Of a DNA stretch of 64,000 bases, positions 29,346 to 38,208 are shown in pieces. How positions within the stretch are numbered: position 1 is the stretch's first letter; the number at the start of each line of letters is the position of its first letter. This stretch comes from Pseudoxanthomonas sp. SL93 (GTDB taxonomy: Bacteria > Pseudomonadota > Gammaproteobacteria > Xanthomonadales > Xanthomonadaceae): positions 2,542,001 to 2,606,000 of the forward strand of contig NZ_CP113065.1 of the NCBI RefSeq assembly GCF_026625825.1, given 5' to 3'. The translations under genes were made by a program, and so were the position numbers. The notes below the pieces were generated by a model, which was given only the letters and a program-made list of their open reading frames with translations, did not search any database and was not told the origin of the DNA.

Positions 29346-31754
29346 TCACCACCGGTACGCGGCGGATACCTGGTAGGACGTGCCTTCCAGCGGACGACCC
29401 ATGAACACGCCGCCACTGGTCGCATTGCCCAGCACACGCGCATTGCCTTCGGTCAACGCGATCTCGTCGGTCACGTTGCGGCCCGCCAGGGTGAACTCCC
29501 AGTTCTCGCCCACGTGCGCGCTCGCACCGAGATCCCAGGTGTCGTATTCCGGCAGCACCTGGCCGTTGGCGGGATCGGAGTAACGGTCGCCCACGTGCGT
29601 GTACGTGGTGAACACCTTCAGGTCACCCCAGGGCATCGACCAGTAGTAGCTGGGCGTCAACCGCGCGCGGAACTTCGGCTGGCGGACCACCTGGTTGCCA
29701 TCGAAGGTGGAGAAGTCACCGTACTTGGCGCGCAGCCAGGTCGCGTTCCACGCCAGTTCGAAGCCGCCCGCCGGCCGCCATGCGCCTTCGAATTCCAGGC
29801 CACGTGCCTTCGAGTCGCCGATGATCACGACGTTGTTGCCGTTGTTGTCGAACGCCTGGTACCGCAGGCCGGTGAAGTCGTTGTAGAACGCGGTCAGGTA
29901 CATCTCGTACGTCTCGCCGCCGGCCTTCAGGCCCAGCTCGTACTGGTCGATCTCGGTCTTGTTGTTGGCGCCGTCGCGCAGGTTGTCGAACTGCGGGAAG
30001 GTGAAGCCCGAGTTGACGCGGCCGAACAGGCTGACGCTGTCGTTGAGGGTGTAGTTCAGGCCGGCCGTCCAGGACACGTCGCTGTCGTTCTGGTCGATGC
30101 TGCGCGGGGTGGTCGAGACCGAGGTGCTGTTGTCGTACAGCGTGTTCGGATTGCCGTCCAGGTCGACCGTGACCGGATCCCACACCGTGCCGTCCACTTC
30201 CTGCCGCTCGTAGCGCACGCCCGCGTCCAGGCGGATGCGGTCGTTGACGGTCCATTCGTCGGCGATGAAGAAGGCCGTGTTCTGCCCGTCGTAGTCGCCG
30301 CGGATGTTGTAGAACGCCGTGCCGACGAAGCCGTCGCGCGTGGCGACCTGGCCATTCGACAGAGCCAGGTTCACGCGGCGCGCGTTGTCCTGTGCGGTGA
30401 GCAGCATGTTGTTGCCCAGCCACCAGCGGTCCTTGGACGAATAGTCCGCGTAGTACACGCCGAAGGTCAGCGCATTGTTGTCGGTCAGGTCGATGCTGAA
30501 GCGCAGGTCGTTGGTGAACGAACTGATCTCCTTGTCCACCACCCAGAAGCCGGCGGTCAGCACCTGCTGGTTCGGGTCCACGGTGCCCCCACCATTGACG
30601 AAGCTGCCGGTGCCGGTGACACCCGCACCATAGGTGTCGGTGATGTAGGACGACAGGGTCTGCGGATTGGCGCCGGTGAACAGCGCGTAGGTCGGCGCAT
30701 CGCCCTTGAGGTAGTTGAACTTGTCGCTGATCGTCCAGTTGCCGACGTACCAGTCCAGCGAACCGCCGAACACGTCGATGTCCACGCCGCGGCCATCGGC
30801 CAGGTCGCGCGTCATCGTCTGGTTGCCGACGCCGGTAGGCAGCGTCACCCGACGGAAGTCTTCACCGACCAGCGTGCCGGTGGTGGCATCCAGGCCCGGG
30901 AAGCTGGAGATGTCCTTGCCGTCGTTGCGCGAGACCAGCGGCACCGCGGTGTAGAAGGTGTTCTTGTCGTCGGTGTGGCGGGCATACAGATTGAACTCGC
31001 CCTCCGCCCAGCGCCTGGTCAGCGTGGCGCTCAGCTGGCCGCCCTTCTCCACCGGGAAGCCCGTCTGGCGCACGCCATCGGTCTCGCGGTAGAAGCCGCC
31101 CACGCTGTAGTACCAGCCGGTGTCGGTGCCCAACGGGCCGCCGCTGTAGAAATCGAGACGACGCAGGTCGTCGGTGCCCACGGTCAGCCGCACCAGGCCT
31201 TCCGGCGTGTCCTCGCCCTTCTTCTGGATGAAGTTGACGGTCACGCCGGGCTGGCCGTTGGAGTAGATGGGGCTGGGGCCGCCGCGCAGGCCTTCGACGC
31301 GCGCGATGGTGTCGTCGATGCGGAACAGGGTGGTGTTCTCGAGGAACGACAGCGTCGGCGGCGGGAAGATGGGCGAGCCATCCAGCTGCAGGGTGAAGAA
31401 CGGCGCGTCGCCCTCGGAGGGCATGCCGCGCACGAAGACGTTGGCGCCGGTGCCGCCGCCGCTCGCTTCCGCCCACACACCGGGCACGATCTTCAGCAGG
31501 TCGGCGGTGCTGGTCGGCGCCGTCTCCTGGATCTGCTCGGGCGTGGCGGTGCTGATCGAGAAGCTGGTGTCGCGCTTGCGCAGGCCCTTGAACTTGGCCG
31601 TACCGCTGACGACCACCGCGTCCAGCGTGGTGGCCTCTTCGCGCGCCGCGGGCTCGGCGAGGGCGGCGTCCTGCGCGGCGGCCAGCGCGGGCGCCAACGC
31701 CAGTGCGATGGCCGCGGACAGCGCATATCGCATCGGGTGCTTGGTGTGTTGCAT
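29346..31754 (-). CDS. TonB-dependent outer-membrane receptor, probable sugar uptake
   Basis: About 802 residues. A signal peptide (MRYALSAAIALALAPALAAAQ region) precedes a TonB box-like TLDAVVVSG, then the plug domain (about 50-190, with VFVRGMPSEGDAPFF and IARVEGLRGGPSPIY) and the 22-strand barrel ending in a C-terminal aromatic residue (YQVSAAYRW). The ATG at 31754 is preceded by GGAGGGAGA. Xanthomonadaceae use many such receptors to import plant oligosaccharides. Position next to GH65 and a LacI regulator points to an alpha-glucoside such as trehalose, maltose or kojibiose. Confidence 0.9.
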   Translation of the reverse strand: MQHTKHPMRYALSAAIALALAPALAAAQDAALAEPAAREEATTLDAVVVSGTAKFKGLRKRDTSFSISTATPEQIQETAPTSTADLLKIVPGVWAEASGGGTGANVFVRGMPSEGDAPFFTLQLDGSPIFPPPTLSFLENTTLFRIDDTIARVEGLRGGPSPIYSNGQPGVTVNFIQKKGEDTPEGLVRLTVGTDDLRRLDFYSGGPLGTDTGWYYSVGGFYRETDGVRQTGFPVEKGGQLSATLTRRWAEGEFNLYARHTDDKNTFYTAVPLVSRNDGKDISSFPGLDATTGTLVGEDFRRVTLPTGVGNQTMTRDLADGRGVDIDVFGGSLDWYVGNWTISDKFNYLKGDAPTYALFTGANPQTLSSYITDTYGAGVTGTGSFVNGGGTVDPNQQVLTAGFWVVDKEISSFTNDLRFSIDLTDNNALTFGVYYADYSSKDRWWLGNNMLLTAQDNARRVNLALSNGQVATRDGFVGTAFYNIRGDYDGQNTAFFIADEWTVNDRIRLDAGVRYERQEVDGTVWDPVTVDLDGNPNTLYDNSTSVSTTPRSIDQNDSDVSWTAGLNYTLNDSVSLFGRVNSGFTFPQFDNLRDGANNKTEIDQYELGLKAGGETYEMYLTAFYNDFTGLRYQAFDNNGNNVVIIGDSKARGLEFEGAWRPAGGFELAWNATWLRAKYGDFSTFDGNQVVRQPKFRARLTPSYYWSMPWGDLKVFTTYTHVGDRYSDPANGQVLPEYDTWDLGASAHVGENWEFTLAGRNVTDEIALTEGNARVLGNATSGGVFMGRPLEGTSYQVSAAYRW

Positions 31755-31828
31755 GGTCTCTCCCTCCACTTTCATTGTTGTCGTGTTGTTGACAGGCTTT
31801 CCACCGCGGCTTCTGTGGCCGCGTGCGG

Positions 31829-34800
31829 TCAAGGTGAAACGAAGTCCCTCAGGGTGAAGTCGGCGATGCGGGGAATCACCGCATCGGCATGGCGCAGGGC
31901 GCGGGCGTCACCGATGCCGATGGCCGCCATGCCGGCGGCGTGGATGGCATCGATGCCGGCAGCGGCATCTTCCACGCCGATGCACTGGTGGGCGGGCACG
32001 CCGAGCGCGGCGGCCACGTCCAGGAAGATGCCCGGGTCCGGCTTGGCCCTCGGGATGTGGCCGGCGTCGGCGATGTAGTCGAAGCGGTCGGCAATGCCGA
32101 GTTTCTGCAGCAGCATCGGCGCATTGCGGCTGGCCGACGCCAGCCCCAGCCTGAGGCCGGCCGCGCGTGCGGCGTCGAGCACCTCGACCACGCCGGTGAA
32201 CAGGTCCTGCGGACCGAAGCGCTCGATCTCCTGCACGTAGTAGCCGTTCTTGATGTCGGCCAGTGCGCGCTTCTCGTCCGCGCTGTAACGGCGCGGCGCG
32301 CGCTCCAGGATGATCTCGAGCGACGCCATGCGGTCAACGCCCTTGAGGCGTTCGTTGACCTGCTGGTCGAACGGCACACCGATCTCGTCGGCCAGACGCT
32401 TCCAGGCGTGGTAATGCGTGTGGGCGGTGTCGGTGAGCACGCCGTCCAGGTCGAAGATCAATGCCCGGCAGACGCGGGGAAAGGTCGCTCGCGGGGGTGA
32501 AGGCAGCGCCAGCGGCAGCAGCGCTTCGCGCCCGGCTTTCAGCATGACCGCGCTGCCCGCATGACCGAAGGCCAGTGCATCGCCTTCGTCCAGCCGGTAG
32601 CGCACCCCGCGCATGTCCACGTCCACGCGCAGTGCGCAGCCGCGCCAGCGCAGGTTGAAGCCGTACCCGGTCCAGCCGGCGGGCAACGTGGGCGCGAACA
32701 CCATCCGGCCGTCTTCCACCCGCAAGCCGCCGAACCCCTGCACCAGGCCCAACCAGCTGCCCGCCATGGCCGCCATGTGCACGCCGTGGTCGGTGTTGCC
32801 GTGCAGGTCGTCCAGGTCGACGCGCAGGCTGGCGTCGAAATAGCGCCATGCCTTCTCGTCCTGCCCGACCTCGCTGGCGAGAATGCCGAACACCGGTGCG
32901 GACAGGGTGGAGTCGTGCGTGGTCACGGCTTCGTAGTAGTCGAAGTCACGGCGCTTGCTGCCCAGGTCGATGCCGTCACCGGCCAGCACCAGCGCCATCA
33001 CCACGTCGGCCTGTTTGCAGACCTGGTGGCGGTACAGCGTGAGCGGGTGGTAATCCAGCAGCAGCGGCCGGTGTTCGCCTTCGCGCTTCGGGAACGGCCA
33101 GCGGGGCTTGTCCAGGAAATCGTCGTCCTGGGCATGGATGCCGAGTGCGTCGTCGTAAGACAGGTACATGGTGTCCGCCGCACGGCGCCACACCGTCACT
33201 TCCCCTTCGTCCAGTCCCAGGCGCCCGGCGAGTTCCGCGAGCACCTGCGGCCGGCGCGCCTGCAGCGTTTCCCACGCGGAAACGGCACGCTGCAGATGCC
33301 GCTGCGCCATCCGGTTGGTGTAGTAGTTGTTGTTGACCAGCGTGGTGTACTCGTCCGGCCCGGTCACCTCGTGGATGCAGAACGCACCCCCACGGCGGGG
33401 ATTGAAGTGGCCGGCCTGCGGCCAGATGCGCGCGGTCTCGAAAAGGATCTCGGCGCCAGCCTCGCTGAGGAAGTCGAGGTCTTCGCTGGCGTCGAGATAA
33501 AGGCCGATTCCGTGCGCGATGGCTGCGTTGATGTGGTACGCCGCCGAGCCACTCGGGTAATGCGCGGAGCATTCGCCACCGGCGATGGTGCGCCACGGGT
33601 AGAGCGCACCGGCCGGATGGTTCATCGCACGTGCCTGGGCACGCGCCGCCTCCAGCGTGCGGTAGCGGTACATCAGCATCGCGCGCGCCACGTCCGGGGC
33701 GGTGAACACCATCACCGGCAGCACGAATGCTTCGGTATCCCAGAAACAATGGCCTTCGTAGCCCTCGCCGGTAATGCCCTTGGCGGCGGTGCCGTTGACA
33801 CCGTCGCGCCCCGCCGACTGCAGCAGGTGGAACAGATTGAAGCGCAGCGCCAGTTCAGCCGCCGGATCGCCGTGCACCGAGAGGCCCGCGCCCTGCCAGA
33901 AGGCCTGCATCGCTTGCGCCTGCGTGGCCGCGATGGCCTCGAAACCCTGCGCGACCGCCCGCTCCAGCAGGGCCGCGACGTCGCCTTCCGGGCCGCCGTT
34001 GCCATCGTCATAGGCCACGAATTTCTGCAGCGCGACCGTCATGCCTGGCCGCATCTCGGCCTCGAAATGTTGCGCCACGCGGCCGTTTTCCGCGTCCGCG
34101 CCCACGAAGGCGAGCCCCTCCCCGGCAACGCGATGGCGCTGCGCGCACACCAGCCGGATGCCACTGTGGTGCGTGCGCTGGACCAGCGACGCCAACTGCG
34201 CATCGGCCTGCTCGTCGGACACCGCCATCGGTTCGCCACCCGACACGCCGATGCGCGGATCGTCGCCCTGTTCCACCGCCTGCCGTCCGGTTTCGATGGA
34301 CGACACCAGCCGCAGCGGCCCGGTGTAGTCGATGGAGATGACGCTGAAATGGATCGCCAGCAATGCACGCTCGGCCAGCGGCACCACGCGCCGGGCACGG
34401 ATCTCCAGCGTGTGGCCGGATGCGGTCTTTAGCCGAAGGCGGCGGTCCAGCGATCCTGCGGCGAGATCAAGCGAGCGTTCGAACGCGAGCCATTCGCACT
34501 GCTCCAGCTGTAGCGGCACGTCACCCAGCAGCAGGCGGATGTGCTTGCCGTCCGCGACCGGCACGCGCGTATCGGTGCTGCGCGGAAAGCCGGTGAAACG
34601 TTCGTGGTAATGGATCGGGTTCTGCTCGAACACGCTCGCCAGGAAACTGCCGTCGCTGGCACTGCTGCCTTCCTCCAGGCCGCCGCGCACACCCAGCGTA
34701 CCGTTGGCCAGTGCGAAGAGGGTTTCGTCGCGCGCGGCGCGATGGCCATCAAGGCTTCGCTGGGTGTATCGCCACGGGTCGACGGCGGACGTCGTGCCCT

Positions 34801-34858
34801 GGCTTTCCACTGTCTGCTTCGATCCCGTTTCCTGTTCCACCGACAACCCCGTCCGCAT
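31829..34858 (-). CDS. GH65 glycoside phosphorylase fused to a beta-phosphoglucomutase-like HAD
   Basis: A 1009-residue fusion. Residues about 30-770 form a GH65 (alpha/alpha)6-barrel enzyme. TGPDEYTTLVNNNYYTN contains the catalytic acid Glu503. Residues about 785-1009 are a HAD phosphatase/mutase starting ALIFDLDGVLTDTAHTHYHAW, with nucleophile Asp in DLDG. GH65 phosphorolysis of an alpha-glucosyl disaccharide gives beta-glucose-1-phosphate; beta-phosphoglucomutase turns this into glucose-6-phosphate, so one chain could catalyse both steps. Which disaccharide is cleaved cannot be decided. Two operator-like repeats lie upstream. Confidence 0.92.
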   Translation of the reverse strand: MRTGLSVEQETGSKQTVESQGTTSAVDPWRYTQRSLDGHRAARDETLFALANGTLGVRGGLEEGSSASDGSFLASVFEQNPIHYHERFTGFPRSTDTRVPVADGKHIRLLLGDVPLQLEQCEWLAFERSLDLAAGSLDRRLRLKTASGHTLEIRARRVVPLAERALLAIHFSVISIDYTGPLRLVSSIETGRQAVEQGDDPRIGVSGGEPMAVSDEQADAQLASLVQRTHHSGIRLVCAQRHRVAGEGLAFVGADAENGRVAQHFEAEMRPGMTVALQKFVAYDDGNGGPEGDVAALLERAVAQGFEAIAATQAQAMQAFWQGAGLSVHGDPAAELALRFNLFHLLQSAGRDGVNGTAAKGITGEGYEGHCFWDTEAFVLPVMVFTAPDVARAMLMYRYRTLEAARAQARAMNHPAGALYPWRTIAGGECSAHYPSGSAAYHINAAIAHGIGLYLDASEDLDFLSEAGAEILFETARIWPQAGHFNPRRGGAFCIHEVTGPDEYTTLVNNNYYTNRMAQRHLQRAVSAWETLQARRPQVLAELAGRLGLDEGEVTVWRRAADTMYLSYDDALGIHAQDDDFLDKPRWPFPKREGEHRPLLLDYHPLTLYRHQVCKQADVVMALVLAGDGIDLGSKRRDFDYYEAVTTHDSTLSAPVFGILASEVGQDEKAWRYFDASLRVDLDDLHGNTDHGVHMAAMAGSWLGLVQGFGGLRVEDGRMVFAPTLPAGWTGYGFNLRWRGCALRVDVDMRGVRYRLDEGDALAFGHAGSAVMLKAGREALLPLALPSPPRATFPRVCRALIFDLDGVLTDTAHTHYHAWKRLADEIGVPFDQQVNERLKGVDRMASLEIILERAPRRYSADEKRALADIKNGYYVQEIERFGPQDLFTGVVEVLDAARAAGLRLGLASASRNAPMLLQKLGIADRFDYIADAGHIPRAKPDPGIFLDVAAALGVPAHQCIGVEDAAAGIDAIHAAGMAAIGIGDARALRHADAVIPRIADFTLRDFVSP

Positions 34859-34908
34859 CCTGTCCCGCGCCCGGCCGGGCAGCGGCGGGAGGGAAGCTAG
34901 GAGGCATT

Positions 34909-34935
34909 GTTATCGATGTCAAGTTATCGATGTCA
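34909..34935. promoter_or_regulatory. Tandem LacI-type operator candidates
   Basis: The 13-mer GTTATCGATGTCA occurs twice, at 34909-34921 and 34923-34935, one base apart. Each is a partial palindrome around ATCGAT, as expected for a LacI-family site with central CG. The pair lies about 50-75 bases upstream of the GH65 start and downstream of the LacI-type gene. Confidence 0.6.
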
Positions 34936-35098
34936 TATCTCGCTCGCCCGCTCGGGGACCGATGACCAGCGGCGCGATACCACCCCATCAACGGGGCAAA
35001 CAATGCATTCAAAACAACGGGTTGGGCGACACCGCCCCGGGCATGGTCAAGCGCTCACGGCCAGCCGTGTTCCGCTGCAACGCAACAGCCGGTTGCGC

Positions 35099-36142
35099 TC
35101 AGGTGGCGCGCAGCACCAGATGGGTGGGAAGGGTCTCGGACTGGGCCGGCTCGCCTTCGATCAGTCCCCGGATCTTCTTGGCCAGCAGCACGCCGGCATC
35201 CAGGAAATTCTGGTGCACCGAGGTCAGGGGCGGCACGTAGGTGGCACCCAGCGGGGTGTCGTCATAGCCGATGACCGAGACGTCTTCCGGCACGCGGCGG
35301 CCGCGCTCGATCAACGCGCGGATCGCGCCGATGGCGAGCAGGTCGCTGGCGGCGAACAGCGCATCCACCTGCGGCTGTTTTTCCAGCAGTGCATGCACGG
35401 CGTCGGCACCGGCGCTGACGGTGAAGCTGGCCACGGTCGGCGTCAGCGGGGTGATGCCATGGCGCGCCAGTGCACCGGTGAATCCTTCAAGACGCTCAGC
35501 GAACTCGCCATGCGCGGCATCTCCCAGGAAGGCCGGACGTCGACGCCCCAGCGCGATGAAGCGATCGGCGGCCAGCGCGCCGCCGCGACGGTTGTCGCTG
35601 CCCACCACCACCTGCGATTCGTGGCGGCTCACCGCACCCCAGACGACCATCGGGCGTCCCCAGCGCTGCACTTCGTGCATGGCGTCCTCATGCGCGCCCT
35701 GGCCGAGCAGGATCACGCCGTCGGCGGCCTGCACGTTGGGCAACGCGCCGCCCTGCAGCGACGTCAGCAGCACGCTGTAGCCGGTGGTGGTGAGTTCCTG
35801 GGTGATGCCGCCCAGCAGGTCCAGCGGATAGGGGCCGGACATCTGGCGCTCAACGGTGGGTTTCATTTCCACCACCACCGCCACGGTCATGCTGCGACGC
35901 AGGCGCAGGTTGCGTGCGCTGACGTTGAAGGAATAGCCGTACTGCTGCGCCACCTGGCGCACGCGCTCGCGCGTTTCCGCGTTGACCAGCGGGCTGTCCC
36001 GCAACGCACGCGACACCGTGATGGCCGAAACACCCGCCACTTTCGCCAGGTCCGCCATGGTCAGGTGATCACCGGGCGTGGGGAGCGCAGGCCGGGAACG
36101 TGCGGTACGTGGCGTGCGTTTGGCGGGGGGCATGCGGGTCAC
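35099..36142 (-). CDS. LacI-family transcriptional regulator
   Basis: A 347-residue repressor. The helix-turn-helix is at about residues 28-48 (TMADLAKVAGVSAITVSRAL), the hinge helix near NVSARNLRLRRS, and a periplasmic-binding-protein-like sensor domain follows. It probably represses the GH65/TonB/MFS genes and is released by the imported sugar or its derivative. The start at 36142 overlaps the stop of the DUF1801 gene (ATGA), suggesting coupled translation. Confidence 0.92.
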   Translation of the reverse strand: MTRMPPAKRTPRTARSRPALPTPGDHLTMADLAKVAGVSAITVSRALRDSPLVNAETRERVRQVAQQYGYSFNVSARNLRLRRSMTVAVVVEMKPTVERQMSGPYPLDLLGGITQELTTTGYSVLLTSLQGGALPNVQAADGVILLGQGAHEDAMHEVQRWGRPMVVWGAVSRHESQVVVGSDNRRGGALAADRFIALGRRRPAFLGDAAHGEFAERLEGFTGALARHGITPLTPTVASFTVSAGADAVHALLEKQPQVDALFAASDLLAIGAIRALIERGRRVPEDVSVIGYDDTPLGATYVPPLTSVHQNFLDAGVLLAKKIRGLIEGEPAQSETLPTHLVLRAT

Positions 36143-36588
36143 TTCCGTGCGCGGCTGGCTTCGTAGTGTGCAATATGCACGTCCACCGGCGTGGACGCGA
36201 TCACCGCCGCGACGGGCTCCGGCAACAGCTCGTCCAGCGCCTTGAAGCGCAGGCAGGACTTGCCCATGTCCAGCTTCCTGCCCGCTTCCGCGTATGCCTG
36301 ATGCAACGCGGCGTGGTGGGGCGAGCCTTCGCCGCAGCCCGACAGGTACAGGGCGAAGTACTGCTTCTGCGCCGCCAGCGCGACATAGGGAAGCGGTTGC
36401 CCGTTGTAGGTGACCGGATAGCGCGACAGCGGGATCTCCCAGCTGATCATTCCCCAGTTCATCCCCTCCGCATAACCCTCGGGAAGGTGGCGATTGACCA
36501 GGTCACGCACGGCTGCCACCACGGCGCGCCGTGGCTCGGGCAGTTCCTCCAGATACGCATCCACCGTTGCCGCCTTGCTGCTGACCAT
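36139..36588 (-). CDS. DUF1801 domain protein
   Basis: A 149-residue protein with the DUF1801 fold (YdhG-like, frataxin-like topology). It opens with VDAYLEELPEPRRAVVAAVRDLV and shows GMNWGMISWEIPLSRYPV and YVALAAQKQYFALYL, characteristic of the family. Function is unknown; some members are annotated as iron chaperones without firm evidence. It overlaps the LacI-type gene by four bases. Confidence 0.82.
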   Translation of the reverse strand: MVSSKAATVDAYLEELPEPRRAVVAAVRDLVNRHLPEGYAEGMNWGMISWEIPLSRYPVTYNGQPLPYVALAAQKQYFALYLSGCGEGSPHHAALHQAYAEAGRKLDMGKSCLRFKALDELLPEPVAAVIASTPVDVHIAHYEASRARK

Positions 36589-36920
36589 GGGTCTTCCCTC
36601 GCTGTCGCCCGCGCGCCGACCTTAGCGCAACCCCGGCAGGACGTCATCCGCCGCCCGCGCGCGGTGGGCTTTCGCATGTCATCCCGAGGGTCTTCGTGCG
36701 GATCCGCAGGCTGATGCGAAGTCGTGCATCACTTCATCAACGTCAGCGCAGGGTGAAATCGCGCGCAACTCCAGCGCGTTTTCGCCGTTATTTGAAAAGT
36801 GTTCATGTCGCGGCGCGGTCTGCATTCATGCAGGGGTGGTTACGGTGCGCTCGCCCTGCATCGATCCGCGGCATCACGCCGCTGGATGCAGGGCCATAAG
36901 AACACAACAGGAGAACCTCC
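36589..36920 (+). other. Intergenic region with structured leader of the OmpW gene
   Basis: About 330 bases. In the 5' leader, CCCTGCATC (36854-36862) pairs with GATGCAGGG (36885-36893), and inside it GCGGC (36868-36872) pairs with GCCGC (36878-36882). The hairpin ends 15 bases before the AGGAGA ribosome binding site at 36909-36914. A TTGAAA at about 36792 may be a -35 box but no clear -10 was found. Confidence 0.5.
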
Positions 36921-37562
36921 ATGACTTCGATCCGTACTTTGACGCTTGCGCTTGCTTCGCTGGTGGCCGTTTCCCCGGCCGCATTCGCACAGGATGCGTC
37001 CACGGACACTGCGTCCTCTTCCACCGGCAAGCGCTTTGCCGTGGTGGGCGGCGCCGCGATCCTGCACCCGGATTCCGATCCGCTGCCCGGCTCGCGCCTC
37101 GACATCGACGGCGACATCGCGCCGACCATCAGTGCCAGCTGGTACGCCACCGACAACATCGCGGTGGAACTGTGGGGCGCGGCCGACAAGTTCAACCATC
37201 GCGTGCGCGGCGACGCCGGCAAGATCGGCACCGTCGAGCAGCAGCCCATGGCGCTGAGTGGCCAGTACCATTTCGGTGCGCCCGACAAGGTGATGCGCCC
37301 GTTCGTGGGCCTGGGCTATTACGAGTCCAACTTCAGCAATGAAGACATCTCCGGCGGTGGCGACCACGTGGGCCTGGAAACCGCCAAGGGCGCCATCGCC
37401 ACGGCGGGCGTGGACTTCAACATCAACGAGCGTTGGTTCGCCCGCGCCGATGCGCGCTACCTGAAGGGCGATGCGGAACTGCGCGTCGCCGGCCAGGGCA
37501 CCGGTGAAGAGCTGACGCTGGACCCGTGGGTGGTGGGTGTGGGTATCGGCGCGCGTTTCTGA
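36921..37562 (+). CDS. OmpW-family outer-membrane protein
   Basis: A 213-residue eight-stranded barrel. The signal peptide MTSIRTLTLALASLVAVSPA ends at AFAQ. The mature chain has the OmpW pattern, with PTISASWYATDNIAVELW, GLGYYESNFSN and a C-terminal WVVGVGIGARF ending in Phe. OmpW proteins form a narrow hydrophobic channel for small apolar molecules and are often stress- or iron-regulated. A clear terminator follows. Confidence 0.92.
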   Translation: MTSIRTLTLALASLVAVSPAAFAQDASTDTASSSTGKRFAVVGGAAILHPDSDPLPGSRLDIDGDIAPTISASWYATDNIAVELWGAADKFNHRVRGDAGKIGTVEQQPMALSGQYHFGAPDKVMRPFVGLGYYESNFSNEDISGGGDHVGLETAKGAIATAGVDFNINERWFARADARYLKGDAELRVAGQGTGEELTLDPWVVGVGIGARF

Positions 37563-37584
37563 TCATTCCTCGCGCTGATGCCAG

Positions 37585-37619
37585 CGGCGGGTCCTTCGGG
37601 GCCCGCCGTTTTCCTTTTC
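37585..37619 (+). terminator. Terminator of the OmpW gene
   Basis: CGGCGGG (37585-37591) pairs with CCCGCCG (37602-37608) and is followed by TTTTCCTTTTC. Confidence 0.8.
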
Positions 37620-38178
37620 AGGGGGCGGCGCGACCTCGCAGGCGGTCCAGGCGGGCGACGCGCCACTTCACGCCCCACGCGTACGCCAGGTAGTAGCCCA
37701 GCAGCAGGCCTGCCACCCCGACCAGGCTGCCGTGGCCCGCCCACGCGGCCAACGCCGGGCTGGCATCGCTCTGCCAGTAGCGCGCCAGCTGGAAGAAGCC
37801 CAGCGCAATGCGCGCCGCCACCACCACCAGCAAGGCCAGCACCAGCCACGCATTCGGCTGGTAGAACACGCCCTGCGGCGCCACCTCCCACCGCGTCAGC
37901 CCTACGCCCGCCACGCCCAGCGCGGCACCGAGGGCGAGCCCCAGGCCTGCATGCATCAGGCTGTCGGGCCACCAGACCAGGCTCACCGCCGTGGCGACCA
38001 GGAAGACCGCCACCGACAGCAGCAGTCCCCATGCATTGATCAGCAACACCCAGCCGCGCGCCAGCCGGCGGGCGCGCCCATAGCGGTAGCGCTGCCACAG
38101 CGACAGCGGCAGCAACACCACCCACAGCAGGGGCAGCAACAGCAGCAGGATCAGCAGCAGGAAGGGCATGGCGGCCAT
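37618..38178 (-). CDS. Integral membrane protein, unknown function
   Basis: A 186-residue protein with about five helices. The first is extremely Leu-rich (LLLILLLLLPLLWVVLLPL), followed by a basic loop (QRYRYGRARR). Later helices carry WW and YY pairs. It resembles CcdC/DUF1453-like membrane proteins, but the match is not strong enough to name it. It lies downstream of a DMT permease on the same strand. Confidence 0.65.
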   Translation of the reverse strand: MAAMPFLLLILLLLLPLLWVVLLPLSLWQRYRYGRARRLARGWVLLINAWGLLLSVAVFLVATAVSLVWWPDSLMHAGLGLALGAALGVAGVGLTRWEVAPQGVFYQPNAWLVLALLVVVAARIALGFFQLARYWQSDASPALAAWAGHGSLVGVAGLLLGYYLAYAWGVKWRVARLDRLRGRAAP

Positions 38179-38208
38179 GATGCCGCAACACGCGTGAGGA
38201 TTGCCGGC

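Noticed and set aside
29094..32078. 994-codon plus-strand open frame opposite the TonB receptor
   Set aside because: It is antisense to a receptor with signal peptide, plug and barrel motifs. Long antisense frames are expected in GC-rich DNA and this one has low-complexity composition and no family match.
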